The notes below the pieces were generated by a model. The model searched no databases. It was given only the letters and a program-made list of their open reading frames with translations, and was not told the DNA's origin. DNA of 64,000 nucleotides, from positions 620,001 through 684,000 of the forward strand of contig NZ_JANIBO010000001.1 in NCBI RefSeq assembly GCF_024506395.1. The letters run 5' to 3'. The position numbers and the translations under genes are program-made. Shown here one piece after another: positions 26,209 to 36,623 of this stretch. This DNA comes from Cetobacterium sp. NK01. Lineage in GTDB: Bacteria > Fusobacteriota > Fusobacteriia > Fusobacteriales > Fusobacteriaceae. The stretch's first letter is position 1, and each line of letters begins with the position of its first letter.

Positions 26209-26565
26209 TTATTTTTTTAAAACTTCCCATTCTTTTTCTTTAAACCCTATTAAAACTACATCTTTACCCACCAACAACGGTCTTTTTACTAACATTCCAT
26301 TTGTAGATAAAATATCTAAAAGCTCATTCTCATTATTCTCTGCTACCTTTTCTTTTAAATTCATTTCTCTATAAAGAATTCCACTTGTGTTAAAAAATTT
26401 TTTTATGGGTTGTTTACTTAGTTCTATCCATTTTTTTAACTCTTCTTTAGTTGGGTTATTTTCAACAATATGTCTTGATTCAAATTCAACTCCATTTTCC
26501 TCTAACCATTTCCTAGCTTTTATACATGTTGAGCACTTTGGATAATTAACAAATAAATATTTCAT
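26209..26565 (-). CDS. ArsC/Spx family (YffB-like) thioredoxin-fold protein
   Basis: A 118-aa protein of the arsenate reductase-like family. The N-terminus YPKCSTCIKARKWLEE has a CxxC pair like Spx, rather than the single-Cys C-terminal resolving pattern of true arsenate reductases. PIKKFFNTSG and MLVKRPLLVG are the usual family motifs. The function may be redox-linked transcription control (Spx) or glutathione-type reduction, and the sequence does not decide. It stands alone, between the tRNA pair promoter and the metK terminator. Confidence 0.85.
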   Translation of the reverse strand: MKYLFVNYPKCSTCIKARKWLEENGVEFESRHIVENNPTKEELKKWIELSKQPIKKFFNTSGILYREMNLKEKVAENNENELLDILSTNGMLVKRPLLVGKDVVLIGFKEKEWEVLKK

Positions 26566-26607
26566 ATTATTTCACCTCTTTTTTCTATAGCTTACCATTA
26601 AAATGAA

Positions 26608-26636
26608 AAAAAAGGAAGTTAATTCCTTCCTTTTTT
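26608..26636 (-). terminator. Terminator of metK
   Basis: An 11-bp stem (26608-26618 with 26626-26636) and a 7-base loop lie 8 bp after the metK stop, with a run of T on the minus strand. Confidence 0.88.
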
Positions 26637-26644
26637 GTATAGTT

Positions 26645-27799
26645 TTATCTATTTAAATATTTTTTTAATTCTTCAGCTTTATTTACTCTTTCCCAAGGTA
26701 AATCTAAATCTGTTCTTCCTATATGACCAAAAGCAGCTAAATCTTGATAATTAAACTTTCCGCTTCTAAGTTCTAAATCTCTCTCAATTCCTCTTGGAGT
26801 TAAATCAAATACTTTTTTTACAGCTTCTGCTAATTTTATCTCATCTACTTTTCCTGTTCCAAAAGTTTCAACTTTTATAGACGTTGGTTCTACTACTCCA
26901 ATTGCGTAAGATAATTGGATTTCACATTTATCTGCTAAATCTGCAGCAACTATATTTTTAGCTACCCATCTTGCTGCATAAGCTGCAGATCTATCAACTT
27001 TTGATGGATCCTTTCCAGAAAATGCTCCACCACCATGTCTAAAGAATCCTCCATAAGTATCTACGATTATTTTTCTTCCAGTTAATCCTGTATCACCATG
27101 AGGACCACCAATTACAAATCTTCCTGTTGGATTTATATGATAGTTTTTAACATCTTCAGCATTTAAATTATATGATTCTAAAACCGGCTTTATAACTAAC
27201 TCTTTAACATCTTGGTGGATTTCTTCTTGAGTTGCATCTGGATTATGTTGAACCGATACAACTACAGTATCTACACCTATTATTTTTCCATTTTCATCAT
27301 AAGCTAACGTCACTTGTGATTTTGCATCTGGTCTCGCCCACATTAAATCCTTCGATCTTGTTAATCTTGTTAATTTAACGATAATTTCTCTTGCTAAAAC
27401 TAATGCTAATGGCATTAATTCTGGTGTTTCTTTAACCGCTCCACCAAACATAATACCTTGGTCTCCTGCTCCTCCAATATCAACACCCATAGCTATATCT
27501 GGTGATTGTGAATGAATTGCATTTAATACACCACAATCTGCATCAAATCCCATTCCATTTTTATATCCTATTTCATTAATTTTATTTCTAACTATATCTT
27601 GTATATCTATATAAGTTGTAGTTGTAATTTCTCCACCAACTACTACTTGTCCTGTTGTACAAAACACTTCACAAGCTACTCTTGCTGATGGATCATTTTT
27701 TATACACGCATCTAATACCGCATCTGATATTTGATCTGCTATTTTATCTGGATGTCCTGGTGATACACACTCCGATGTGAAATAAATTAAATTTTTCAT
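26645..27799 (-). CDS. metK: S-adenosylmethionine synthetase
   Basis: A 384-aa enzyme that makes SAM from methionine and ATP. The signatures [30 protein letters not shown] and [16 protein letters not shown] are all present, giving the ATP, metal and phosphate contacts. Length is standard. It is a single gene between its own riboswitch and its own terminator. Transcription should be turned off when SAM is plentiful. It works upstream of methylation reactions and of mtnN in this window. Confidence 0.98.
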   Translation of the reverse strand: MKNLIYFTSECVSPGHPDKIADQISDAVLDACIKNDPSARVACEVFCTTGQVVVGGEITTTTYIDIQDIVRNKINEIGYKNGMGFDADCGVLNAIHSQSPDIAMGVDIGGAGDQGIMFGGAVKETPELMPLALVLAREIIVKLTRLTRSKDLMWARPDAKSQVTLAYDENGKIIGVDTVVVSVQHNPDATQEEIHQDVKELVIKPVLESYNLNAEDVKNYHINPTGRFVIGGPHGDTGLTGRKIIVDTYGGFFRHGGGAFSGKDPSKVDRSAAYAARWVAKNIVAADLADKCEIQLSYAIGVVEPTSIKVETFGTGKVDEIKLAEAVKKVFDLTPRGIERDLELRSGKFNYQDLAAFGHIGRTDLDLPWERVNKAEELKKYLNR

Positions 27800-27831
27800 T
27801 GTTTCCTCCTAAATATTTATCAAAAGAGATA

Positions 27832-27965
27832 AAAAAAGCCTTTTATCTCTCCAGAAAGATAAAAGGCTTGTATCCTCTATAAGTCATCTTTCTGGAATTA
27901 GCACCACACCCTTTCGGTAGGTTGCTGAAACGTCATAGGGCCAGTCCCTCAGTCTCTCTTGATGA
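27832..27965 (-). promoter_or_regulatory. SAM-I (S-box) riboswitch with intrinsic terminator, controlling metK
   Basis: On the minus strand the leader carries the S-box core: AAGAGAG, then GAGGGACTGGCCC, GACGTTTCAGCAACC and GGTGCTAATTCC. A short P1 helix (TCATC/GATGA, 27961-27965 with 27884-27888) closes the aptamer. A 12-bp terminator stem (27837-27848 with 27857-27868) and T-run follow. CCAGAAAGAT at 27886-27895 is perfectly complementary to the ATCTTTCTGG read from 27851-27860, giving a clear antiterminator. SAM binding would free the terminator and stop metK transcription. Confidence 0.96.
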
Positions 27966-27986
27966 TTTTGTTTTTTTTGTAATTAA

Positions 27987-28015
27987 ATTATATATTATTT
28001 GTATTAATTAGTCAA
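27987..28015 (-). promoter_or_regulatory. Promoter of the metK leader
   Basis: Minus-strand TTGACT (28015-28010), a 17-bp spacer and TATAAT (27992-27987), directly upstream of the riboswitch and just after the glyS stop. Confidence 0.88.
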
Positions 28016-28022
28016 TATTTTT

Positions 28023-30098
28023 TTATTTTTTCTCTTCAATTAATGTTAGATTGACCATTTTATTAAAGATTGTCGCAATATAATTAAGTTGTGATAATCT
28101 ATTATTTTTTATAACCTCATCTTTGTCCATTACCATTATAGATTCAAAGTATCTATTGATAATATCTTCAGTTGATAAAAGTACATTTAAGTATCCTATA
28201 TAATTTTTAGCAACTAACATCTCTTTTGCATCTCTTGCAACTTCTTGAGATTTATCAAATAGTTCTTTCTCTATCTCTTCTTTTAAAAGGTTCGGATCTA
28301 CCATAACTCCTTCAAATCCTTTAGAGATATTTCCAACTCTTTTCATTAATGAAACTAAGTTATTAAAGCTATCCATTTTTGTAAATTCATCAACTGCTTT
28401 TATTCTTAATAAAGTATCAACCAAGTTGTCAAAACTCTTATCTACAACTGCAGATACAATATCCTTTGAATATCCCATTTCTGTAAATACATTTAGTGCT
28501 CTTTGCTTAAAGAACTCCATTACTTCATTTAAAACTTCAGCTTTATCTCTTTTTAATACTCCTGCAGCAGCAAGTGTGTCTAAAGCTCTTTCTACTAAAG
28601 CCTTTAAAGAAATATTTAAATTTGAATCTAAAACAATATTTACAATACCTAAAGCTGCTCTTCTTAAAGCAAACGGATCTTTAGAACCACTTGGAATTAT
28701 TCCAACACCAAAACATCCACAAAGAGTATCTATTCTATCAGATATTCCTGCTATAATTCCTTCTACACCTTTTGGTAAAAAATCTCCTTGATATCTTGGA
28801 TAATAGTGTTCTTCAATTCCTTTTGCTACTAATTCAGACTCTCCTGATTTTAGTGCGTAGTCTGCTCCCATAAATCCTTGAAGTTTTGTAAACTCTTTTT
28901 CTCCAATCATATTAGAAACTAAATCAGCTTTTGCTAGTAAAATTGTTCTATCAATCGTTTCTTTTCTAGTTTCCATTCCTGTAGCTTCTATTAAATAATC
29001 TGCTATTTTTTGAGATCTTTCAATTTTGTTATATATAGTTCCTAAATCTTTTTGGAATACAACTTGTTTTAATTTCTCAACATTTTCTACTAGAGGCTTC
29101 TTTAAATCTTCGTGGTAGAAGAATCTTGCATCAGCAAGTCTCGCAGATAAAACCTTCTCATTTCCTTTTCTAACTTGTTCAGAATCTTCAATACCATTTC
29201 TAATTACAACAAATTTAGGTAAAAGTTTTCCTTCTAAATCTAAAATAGGAAAATATCTTTGGTGAACTTGCATAGATATAATTAAAACATCTTGAGGTAC
29301 TTCTAAGAAATCAGAATTAAATGTTCCAACTATTGGATATGGATATTCAACTAAGTTTGCAACCTCTTTTAATAAATCTTCATCTACTAAAACTTGCTCA
29401 TTAGAATCCTCGCATTTTTCTTTTATAAGTTTCTTAATTAAGTTCTTTCTCTCTTCAACATCTATAATTACATTATTTTCTTTTATTTTTTCAAAATATT
29501 CATCAATAGTAGAAACCTCAAAATTACTTCCAAAGAATCTATGTCCTCTAGATGCTCTTCCACTTTTTATTCCTTCTATTTCAAAATTTACTATTTCTCC
29601 ATCTACTAAAGCTAAAAACCATTGAATTGGTCTAGCAAACTTTAATTTTTTCATTCCCCACTTCATTGATTTAGGGAAGTTTATCTCTAGTACCAATTCT
29701 TTTAAAAGATCAGAAAGTAGAGCTTTTGTACATTCACCTTTTAAAAACTTTCTAACTGCTATATACTCCCCTTTAGGAGTTTCTATGATTTCTAAATCTG
29801 TAGCTTCTACGCCTTGAGATTTAGCAAATCCTAATCCTGCTCTTGAAATCTCTCCATTTTCACCAAAAGCAACTTGCTTTGCAGGTCCCATATTTAAGAT
29901 ATCTAAGTTTTCTTGAGTTTCTGCCAATCCCTCTACTAAAACAACCAGTCTTCTTGGTGTTCCAAAAGTTTTTATTTCATCAAATTTTATTCTTTTTTCA
30001 TTTAACTTACCTTCTAAGTTCTCTTTCATCTCTTTTAGAGTTTGAACAAGGAATCTTGCAGGTAACTCTTCCATTCCTATTTCAAAAAGTAATCTCAC
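28023..30098 (-). CDS. glyS: Glycine-tRNA ligase beta subunit
   Basis: A 691-aa beta subunit of the alpha2beta2 bacterial-type GlyRS, which binds and helps charge tRNA-Gly. The N-terminus LLFEIGMEELPARFL is diagnostic, and DADFAL-like core segments (GAYDRIDTLCG region) and the C-terminal anticodon-binding helices follow. Length is standard. It lies 25 bp downstream of glyQ, the usual order. Confidence 0.96.
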   Translation of the reverse strand: MRLLFEIGMEELPARFLVQTLKEMKENLEGKLNEKRIKFDEIKTFGTPRRLVVLVEGLAETQENLDILNMGPAKQVAFGENGEISRAGLGFAKSQGVEATDLEIIETPKGEYIAVRKFLKGECTKALLSDLLKELVLEINFPKSMKWGMKKLKFARPIQWFLALVDGEIVNFEIEGIKSGRASRGHRFFGSNFEVSTIDEYFEKIKENNVIIDVEERKNLIKKLIKEKCEDSNEQVLVDEDLLKEVANLVEYPYPIVGTFNSDFLEVPQDVLIISMQVHQRYFPILDLEGKLLPKFVVIRNGIEDSEQVRKGNEKVLSARLADARFFYHEDLKKPLVENVEKLKQVVFQKDLGTIYNKIERSQKIADYLIEATGMETRKETIDRTILLAKADLVSNMIGEKEFTKLQGFMGADYALKSGESELVAKGIEEHYYPRYQGDFLPKGVEGIIAGISDRIDTLCGCFGVGIIPSGSKDPFALRRAALGIVNIVLDSNLNISLKALVERALDTLAAAGVLKRDKAEVLNEVMEFFKQRALNVFTEMGYSKDIVSAVVDKSFDNLVDTLLRIKAVDEFTKMDSFNNLVSLMKRVGNISKGFEGVMVDPNLLKEEIEKELFDKSQEVARDAKEMLVAKNYIGYLNVLLSTEDIINRYFESIMVMDKDEVIKNNRLSQLNYIATIFNKMVNLTLIEEKK

Positions 30099-30123
30099 TT
30101 TCTATTCCTCCTCTTTTTTCCTT

Positions 30124-30996
30124 TTACTTTTTTTTCAGTAAAGGGTATCCTAGTTCTTTTCTATTTTGTACAAATACTTCTGCACATCTCTTAGCTAGGT
30201 TTCTAACTCTTAAAATATAAGCCATTCTCTCTGTTGTAGAGATTGCTCCTCTTGAGTCTAGAACGTTGAATGTGTGAGAACATTTTAAAACATAGTCATA
30301 TGCTGGCATTACTAAATTTTCATTTAATGCTCTATCAGCTTCTTTTTCATAATCATCAAACCATCTAAAGTGACTCTCTAAGTCTGCTACTTCAAATGAA
30401 TATTTTGAATTTTCATACTCATACTGATATCTCATATCTCCATATTTAATTCCTGGTGCCCACTCTAAATCATACACATTTTCTTTATTTTGAATATATA
30501 ATGCCAATCTTTCTAATCCGTATGTTATTTCAACAGGAACAACTTCTAACTCTAATCCTCCAACCTGTTGGAAATATGTAAACTGAGTTACTTCCATTCC
30601 ATCTAACCATACTTCCCATCCTAATCCCCATGCTCCTAATGTTGGTGACTCCCAATCATCTTCAACAAAACGAATATCATGTTTTAAAGGATCGATTCCT
30701 AAAACTTTTAGTGATTCTAAATAAAGTTCTTGAATATTATCTGGTGATGGCTTCATTACAACTTGAAATTGATGGTGTTGATAAACTCTATTTGGATTTT
30801 CTCCATATCTACCATCCTTTGGTCTTCTTGATGGCTCAACATATGCTACATTCCATGGTTCTGGTCCTAAAGACATTAAAAATGTATTCGGATTAAATGT
30901 TCCAGCTCCTGTTTCTATATCGTATGGATTCCCAATGATACACCCTTTTGAACTCCAATACTGCTGAAGAGCAAATATCATCTCTTGAAATGTCAT
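30124..30996 (-). CDS. glyQ: Glycine-tRNA ligase alpha subunit
   Basis: A 290-aa class II catalytic subunit that activates glycine. [18 protein letters not shown] at the N-terminus and the class II motifs [19 protein letters not shown] and [10 protein letters not shown] are clear. Length matches the family. It forms an operon with lspA upstream (11 bp) and glyS downstream. Confidence 0.97.
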   Translation of the reverse strand: MTFQEMIFALQQYWSSKGCIIGNPYDIETGAGTFNPNTFLMSLGPEPWNVAYVEPSRRPKDGRYGENPNRVYQHHQFQVVMKPSPDNIQELYLESLKVLGIDPLKHDIRFVEDDWESPTLGAWGLGWEVWLDGMEVTQFTYFQQVGGLELEVVPVEITYGLERLALYIQNKENVYDLEWAPGIKYGDMRYQYEYENSKYSFEVADLESHFRWFDDYEKEADRALNENLVMPAYDYVLKCSHTFNVLDSRGAISTTERMAYILRVRNLAKRCAEVFVQNRKELGYPLLKKK

Positions 30997-31007
30997 TTCA
31001 CTTCCTC

Positions 31008-31466
31008 CTAATCTTTCTTTTTCCTTTTACTATCTAGCAAGCTATCTATTATTATTAAAATAACTCCTATATTTATCCAAATATCAGCTAAATTAAATAC
31101 AAATACCCATATACCTCTAAAGTCAATCATATCAATAACAAAACCTCTATAAATTCTGTCTATTATATTTCCGATCGCTCCACCTAAAATAAATGAATAC
31201 CCTAACCTCTCTATAACTGATAACTTTTTTCTATTTTTAAAAAAATAAAATCCTAATCCAATTATTACTAAAACAGTTAAAATAGAGATTATATCTAATT
31301 TACCTTGAAACATTCCAAAAGCAATACCTCTATTTTTTACATATGTAAGATGGAAAAACTCTCCCACAATTGGGAAAGTTTGACCTTCTACTAACCATGT
31401 ATCGACTTCATATTTGGATATTTGATCTAGAAAAACTAATAAAAATATTATCCCTATATATAACAC
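31008..31466 (-). CDS. lspA: Lipoprotein signal peptidase
   Basis: A 152-aa inner-membrane aspartyl protease that cleaves signal peptides of lipoproteins. It has four hydrophobic helices and both catalytic Asp segments, [14 protein letters not shown] and [12 protein letters not shown]. The start is GTG at 31466, with GAGGTG upstream. It sits 19 bp after ileS, the common ileS-lspA pairing, and precedes glyQS. Confidence 0.96.
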   Translation of the reverse strand: MLYIGIIFLLVFLDQISKYEVDTWLVEGQTFPIVGEFFHLTYVKNRGIAFGMFQGKLDIISILTVLVIIGLGFYFFKNRKKLSVIERLGYSFILGGAIGNIIDRIYRGFVIDMIDFRGIWVFVFNLADIWINIGVILIIIDSLLDSKRKKKD

Positions 31467-31485
31467 AGCTCACCTCTTTGAATAA

Positions 31486-34281
31486 TTAATCAGCTAGTGC
31501 TGTCGTACATCTTGGACACACTGTTGGATGCTCTGGATTAGTTCCTAACTCTGTCGAGTATTTCCAACATCTTTCACACTTCTCTCCATCTGCATGCTCA
31601 ACTTTTACAAATAAAGCTTCTTGCTCCTCACCTTTTACAAATGAATCATCTTTTTCATTAGCAATTACTAATTGAGAAACGATAAATACCTCTTCTAAAA
31701 TCTCTTTATTATCTTCTAAGAATTTTACTAACTCTGCATTATCTGCACTTAAAATAACTTTTGCATCTAAAGAGTTTCCTATTATCTTATTTTCACCTTG
31801 TCTTGCTAACTCTAATGTTTTATTAACATCTTTTCTTAACTTTACAATCTCTTCCCACTTTGTATCTAATTCATCATTTAAGTATTGATCATTGTTTACA
31901 TACCAATCAGTTAATAATACTGACTCAGAATCCTTTAATGATTCTGGTAAAGTTTCCCAAATCTCTTCAGCTGTAAATGATAATATAGGTGCTACCATTT
32001 TAGTTAATGTTACTAAAACTTCTGACATTACTGTCTGTGCTGCTCTTCTTTCTTTAGAATCAGCTTTTTCAGCATATAATCTATCTTTGATTATATCTAA
32101 ATAGAATGCTGACATATCAATTCCTGAGAAATAGTGAATTTCTTGGAATAAATTATAGAACTCATATTTTTCATATGATTCTGTTACTACCCTTTTTAAT
32201 CTTTCTAACTTATTTAATGCCCACTTATCAATTTCCATTAAGTCCTCATAAGCTACTGCATCTGTTAACGGATTAAAATCTGCTGAGTTTCCTAATATAT
32301 ATCTAGCTGTATTTCTTACTCTTCTGTAAGCTTCTGCCATTTGTTTTAAAATATTATCAGATATTTTTACATCTTCTCTATAATCAACTGATGCACACCA
32401 TAATCTTAGTATATCTGCTCCATAAACTTTGATTATATCTTGCGGAGCCACAACATTTCCTACAGATTTTGACATTTTCTTACCTTCTCCGTCATTTACA
32501 AATCCGTGAGTTAATAACATTTTAAATGGTGCATCTCCTGTTGATCCAACTGATGTCAATAGTGATGTTTGGAACCATCCTCTATGTTGATCTGATCCTT
32601 CTAAATATAAGTCAGCCGGTCTGTGTAATCCCTCTCTAGTCTCTAAAACCGATCTATGAGATACTCCTGAGTCAAACCAAACGTCCATTATATTTGTTTC
32701 TTTTCTTAATTCTAATCCTTTTAGATTATACTTAACTAATAGATCTTCTCCAATTAATTCCTCAGCCGAATATTTTACCCAAGCTGCTGACCCTTCTTTT
32801 TTAACAAGTTCAATAACTCTATCTAAAATTTCTCTTTCGAATATCTCTTTTCCTGTTGCTTCATTATAGAATACAGGAATTGGTACTCCCCATGTTCTTT
32901 GTCTTGAGATACACCAGTCAGGTCTTGTCTCTAACATAGAACCTATTCTATTTCTTCCCCACTCTGGAACAAATTTAACATCATCTAAAGCTCTTAATGC
33001 CTTTTCTCTTAAATCTGAACCTTCACATCTTATAAACCACTGCTCAGTTGCTCTAAAGATTACTGGAGTTTTTGATCTCCAGTCATGAGGATAAGAGTGC
33101 TCAAACTCTTTGTAGCTTAATAAGTGCCCTGTTTCTGTTAAGTGCTCTGCTATAACTTTATTTGCTTTTTTATAGAATAATCCAGCAAATTGTCCAGCTT
33201 CCTCTGTTAATACACCTTTATTATTAATTGGAGAAATGATTGGTAATCCGTATCTAACTCCTACAACATAGTCATCTTGACCATGTCCTGGTGCAGTATG
33301 TACAACTCCTGTTCCTGCTTCAGCAGTTACATGTGTTCCTAGTACCACTTTTCCTGTTCTATCTAAGAATGGATGTTTATATGTTAAGTTCTCTAAGTCA
33401 GCTCCAACAAACTCCTTTACTAGCTCCATCTCTTTTATTCCCATGTCGCTAAATGCCTTATCTGCTAAAACTTTTGCTAAAATTAGATTTCCTTTTTCTG
33501 TTTTATATATTCCGTACTCAAACTCTCCATTTAAAGCAATTCCTGTATTTGCAGGTAAAGTCCATGGAGTAGTTGTCCAAATAACTAGATATAATGGTTC
33601 TGTCATTCCTAACTTATCCATAATCTCTTTGTTTGCTTCCATTTTTACATAAATAGATGGAGAAACATGATTTTTATACTCAATTTCAGCTTCTGCTAAA
33701 GCTGTTTCTGTTACTGGCGACCAGTAAATTGGCTTTAATCCTTTAAAAATATATCCATTTTCATAAAGCTCACCAAATACTTCTAATTGCTTTGCTTCAT
33801 ACTCAGGGTTTAAAGTTAAGTATGGCTTATCCCACTCTCCTAAAACTCCTAATCTTTGGAATCCTTCTTTTTGAATTTCTACCCATTTTTTAGCGTACTC
33901 TGTACATTTCTCTCTGATTTCAAGAGGTGACATCTCTTTCATTTTTGCACCTAATTCTTCACTTACCTTTAATTCTATCGGTAATCCATGAGTATCCCAT
34001 CCTGGAACGTAAGGCACTGTGTATCCAGATAATCTTTTATACTTTAAAATTATATCTTTTAATATTTTATTTAAAGCATGACCTATATGGATTCCACCGT
34101 TTGCGTATGGAGGTCCATCGTGAAGTATAAATGTTTTACTTCCCTTTTGTAATCCCTTTTCATAAATTTTTTCGTCATCCCATTTTTTTAAGATGTTTGG
34201 TTCCTTCGTTGGTAAGTTTGCCCTCATTTGGAAACTTGTTTTCGGAAGGTTCAACGTTTTCCCGTAATCTCTTTCTTCCAT
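31486..34281 (-). CDS. ileS: Isoleucine-tRNA ligase
   Basis: A 931-aa class I synthetase. It has the HIGH motif in [24 protein letters not shown] for the second signature, the CP1 editing domain between them ([10 protein letters not shown]), and a C-terminal zinc finger (CERCWKYS and CPRC). Length is normal for the bacterial type. Its ATG overlaps the stop of the sensor gene by one base (TAATG). Confidence 0.98.
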   Translation of the reverse strand: MEERDYGKTLNLPKTSFQMRANLPTKEPNILKKWDDEKIYEKGLQKGSKTFILHDGPPYANGGIHIGHALNKILKDIILKYKRLSGYTVPYVPGWDTHGLPIELKVSEELGAKMKEMSPLEIREKCTEYAKKWVEIQKEGFQRLGVLGEWDKPYLTLNPEYEAKQLEVFGELYENGYIFKGLKPIYWSPVTETALAEAEIEYKNHVSPSIYVKMEANKEIMDKLGMTEPLYLVIWTTTPWTLPANTGIALNGEFEYGIYKTEKGNLILAKVLADKAFSDMGIKEMELVKEFVGADLENLTYKHPFLDRTGKVVLGTHVTAEAGTGVVHTAPGHGQDDYVVGVRYGLPIISPINNKGVLTEEAGQFAGLFYKKANKVIAEHLTETGHLLSYKEFEHSYPHDWRSKTPVIFRATEQWFIRCEGSDLREKALRALDDVKFVPEWGRNRIGSMLETRPDWCISRQRTWGVPIPVFYNEATGKEIFEREILDRVIELVKKEGSAAWVKYSAEELIGEDLLVKYNLKGLELRKETNIMDVWFDSGVSHRSVLETREGLHRPADLYLEGSDQHRGWFQTSLLTSVGSTGDAPFKMLLTHGFVNDGEGKKMSKSVGNVVAPQDIIKVYGADILRLWCASVDYREDVKISDNILKQMAEAYRRVRNTARYILGNSADFNPLTDAVAYEDLMEIDKWALNKLERLKRVVTESYEKYEFYNLFQEIHYFSGIDMSAFYLDIIKDRLYAEKADSKERRAAQTVMSEVLVTLTKMVAPILSFTAEEIWETLPESLKDSESVLLTDWYVNNDQYLNDELDTKWEEIVKLRKDVNKTLELARQGENKIIGNSLDAKVILSADNAELVKFLEDNKEILEEVFIVSQLVIANEKDDSFVKGEEQEALFVKVEHADGEKCERCWKYSTELGTNPEHPTVCPRCTTALAD

Positions 34282-36620
34282 TAGACTTCCTCCTTATATG
34301 CATTTAAAGTTATTTTTACTTCTGTATTGCTACCCTCTTCTGAAAAATGTTTTATTACCCCACCATGATCTTTAATTATTTTATGAGTAAAAAATAATCC
34401 TAATCCTAATGTTTGTGGAGAATAGCTTATAAACGGTTCGTATATCTCTTCTAATTGTTTTGGTGATAGCCCTATACCGTTATCAATAATTTTTAATTCT
34501 ATTTTTTCATTAATTTTTCTCTTTGATAAAATTATATCAATTCTTCTGTTACTCTCTTTATTTAATAAAGCGTTATACGCATTATCTATAAGTTCTTTTA
34601 TTACTTTTTGAAGTTTTCGTTTACTACCTAAAACTGTTCCACTTGTAGCATTAAAAAAAGATACTGAAATATTTGCACTTTTAAATTTCTTACTATATTG
34701 AATAATCGTTTCATTTATTATTTTATCTAAACAAACTCTCTCATACGTGTCTTCAATTTCTTCAGAATAAGCTTTTAATGATTCATTATCCTCTTTAATT
34801 CTAGCTAGATAAGGCTTAATTATAGTTAATTCCTCTATTATCTTTTCGCCAGGATTTTCAGAATCAACACACTCCAATAATTTCTCAACAACTTCACCTC
34901 TTAATCTCAAGAACCGTGTTGCTAATTTTTCTATTGTCGTAACTCTTTGACTCTCTAAAGTATCTAAAATCGTTTCTTTATTATTTATTCCTATAGAGAA
35001 ATTCATCGAAAGAAGATTTAGTAATTCTAACTCTTCTTGATTTATTCTAATATCCTTAGTATAGTTATCTACAACTATCACTCCTGAAAATTTTCCAGCT
35101 CCATGAATTGGAAAAATAAAAAAGTTTTTTAATCCAATTGCTTTAAGAACATCATTCCCTAAATCATACTTATATCCAGCGTCATTTTTATAAATTATTT
35201 TTTGCTCTTTGAAGGACTTAGCTAATAAATTTTCAGTATTAATTGGAACTTTTGTAAATAAAACTAACTCTTTTAAATTTTTTAATTGAAATTTAAAACC
35301 TTTTTTACTTTCTTCTGCTAAAGTTCGATTGATAGAAATTTCTTCTCCTATCAAATAATCATTTTCTCTACTATAACGAAAATACATTGCTCTACTATAA
35401 CCTAAACCAACCTCTGATGTAAATCCTGAAACTAGTTTTTTAATAGTCTTAAACGTATCTTGCTCTATATTCATTCCCATTAAAAGCTTATCAATAGCTT
35501 CGATCCTCTCAATATTTCTAACTAGTTCTTTATTTTGTATAGTTAAATCTTCTTGAGCAATATTTAATTTTTCAATCATCTCTTTAAAAGAAATTGATAA
35601 AGATCTTATTTCTCCTTGACCAACTACCTTTATGTCCTCAACTTTTTCTCCTTTTGAGATTTGGTCTGCTAAATCTGCAATTTGAGTAAGAGGCATTAGT
35701 AATTTTCTAAACACTTTGCTTGAAATTGTTGAACTTATAATCATAATTAACAAGACTAAAATTCCAATATAAATAGATGTCATTAATTTTTCTTCTGTTA
35801 ATCTCTCTTTAGAAAGAGAAAGTATAAAACTTCCTAAATAACTATCATTATAACCTATTAAATTATAAATTCCAACATAATATGATAAACCATTTATTTT
35901 TTTATTCAAATAATAGTTTTTATAGTCTTTTTTTAAAATTTCCCTATACGTTCTATTTGAAAAGAAAAACTTAGCTTGAAGTTCCTCTTTATCTGGACTA
36001 TTTGTCACAAAATATACTCTATCTTTTGAACTTAATTCTAATCCATCTGTTAAAGAAGTTAAAAAATCTCTATTTATTGGAATCGAAACCACTAAATAAT
36101 ATGTTGTAGTTTCATTTCCATAAGGAATTACAACTCTTGCATATATTTTATTATCAACACTAGCTAAATAATAACCTGTTTCTTCAAATTCTTTTTTACT
36201 AGAAGTCTCGAGTAAAATATGAATATTATCTTCATTTAAAGTACCTAAATTACCTCGATTTCCATACTCTCCTAGCAATTCTCCATCCGAAGAAATAATA
36301 GTTATTACTGAATTATAATAATTTCTGAAATCTTCTTTTAATAAGTTGTACTTTAGCATTTCTGCTATTTGTTGATTCCCTTCACTAATTCTATATTTTC
36401 CAATTTCTTTATAAACATCATTTCTTATCTCTCCAAAATAGGATTTATAGTTTCCCATCAAAAGATTCATTTTATTTTTAGTTGTATCTTCTATCCTTTG
36501 TTCCATATCTTGAAAAGAGGTCAAGATAACAACTATAGCAATTAAAATTGAAGTTAAGAATATTGCTATATCATTGTAAAAAATTATTTTTATTAACAAG
36601 GAATCTTTTCTTATTTTCAT
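34281..36620 (-). CDS. Membrane sensor with HAMP, GAF and histidine-kinase-type ATPase domains, no visible H-box
   Basis: A 779-aa protein with an N-terminal TM helix (about 10-32), an extracytoplasmic sensing region (about 33-270), a second TM (about 275-298) and a HAMP-like linker (about 300-355). A GAF-like domain (about 385-545) follows, and then a HATPase_c domain (about 640-779). ATP-site motifs are intact: [11 protein letters not shown] (N box), IDNGIGL (G1) and [17 protein letters not shown] (G2). The stretch between GAF and ATPase, where the phospho-acceptor His should lie, contains no His. No response regulator is adjacent. It begins 3 bp after tex and is coupled to ileS. Confidence 0.88.
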   Translation of the reverse strand: MKIRKDSLLIKIIFYNDIAIFLTSILIAIVVILTSFQDMEQRIEDTTKNKMNLLMGNYKSYFGEIRNDVYKEIGKYRISEGNQQIAEMLKYNLLKEDFRNYYNSVITIISSDGELLGEYGNRGNLGTLNEDNIHILLETSSKKEFEETGYYLASVDNKIYARVVIPYGNETTTYYLVVSIPINRDFLTSLTDGLELSSKDRVYFVTNSPDKEELQAKFFFSNRTYREILKKDYKNYYLNKKINGLSYYVGIYNLIGYNDSYLGSFILSLSKERLTEEKLMTSIYIGILVLLIMIISSTISSKVFRKLLMPLTQIADLADQISKGEKVEDIKVVGQGEIRSLSISFKEMIEKLNIAQEDLTIQNKELVRNIERIEAIDKLLMGMNIEQDTFKTIKKLVSGFTSEVGLGYSRAMYFRYSRENDYLIGEEISINRTLAEESKKGFKFQLKNLKELVLFTKVPINTENLLAKSFKEQKIIYKNDAGYKYDLGNDVLKAIGLKNFFIFPIHGAGKFSGVIVVDNYTKDIRINQEELELLNLLSMNFSIGINNKETILDTLESQRVTTIEKLATRFLRLRGEVVEKLLECVDSENPGEKIIEELTIIKPYLARIKEDNESLKAYSEEIEDTYERVCLDKIINETIIQYSKKFKSANISVSFFNATSGTVLGSKRKLQKVIKELIDNAYNALLNKESNRRIDIILSKRKINEKIELKIIDNGIGLSPKQLEEIYEPFISYSPQTLGLGLFFTHKIIKDHGGVIKHFSEEGSNTEVKITLNAYKEEV

Positions 36621-36623
36621 CCT

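Noticed and set aside
28426-28791. Open frame antisense to glyS
   Set aside because: It has no ribosome-binding site and its protein has no domain features; it mirrors the strong codon bias of glyS. Many similar antisense frames (for example 19569-19772 and 48084-48404) were dropped for the same reason.
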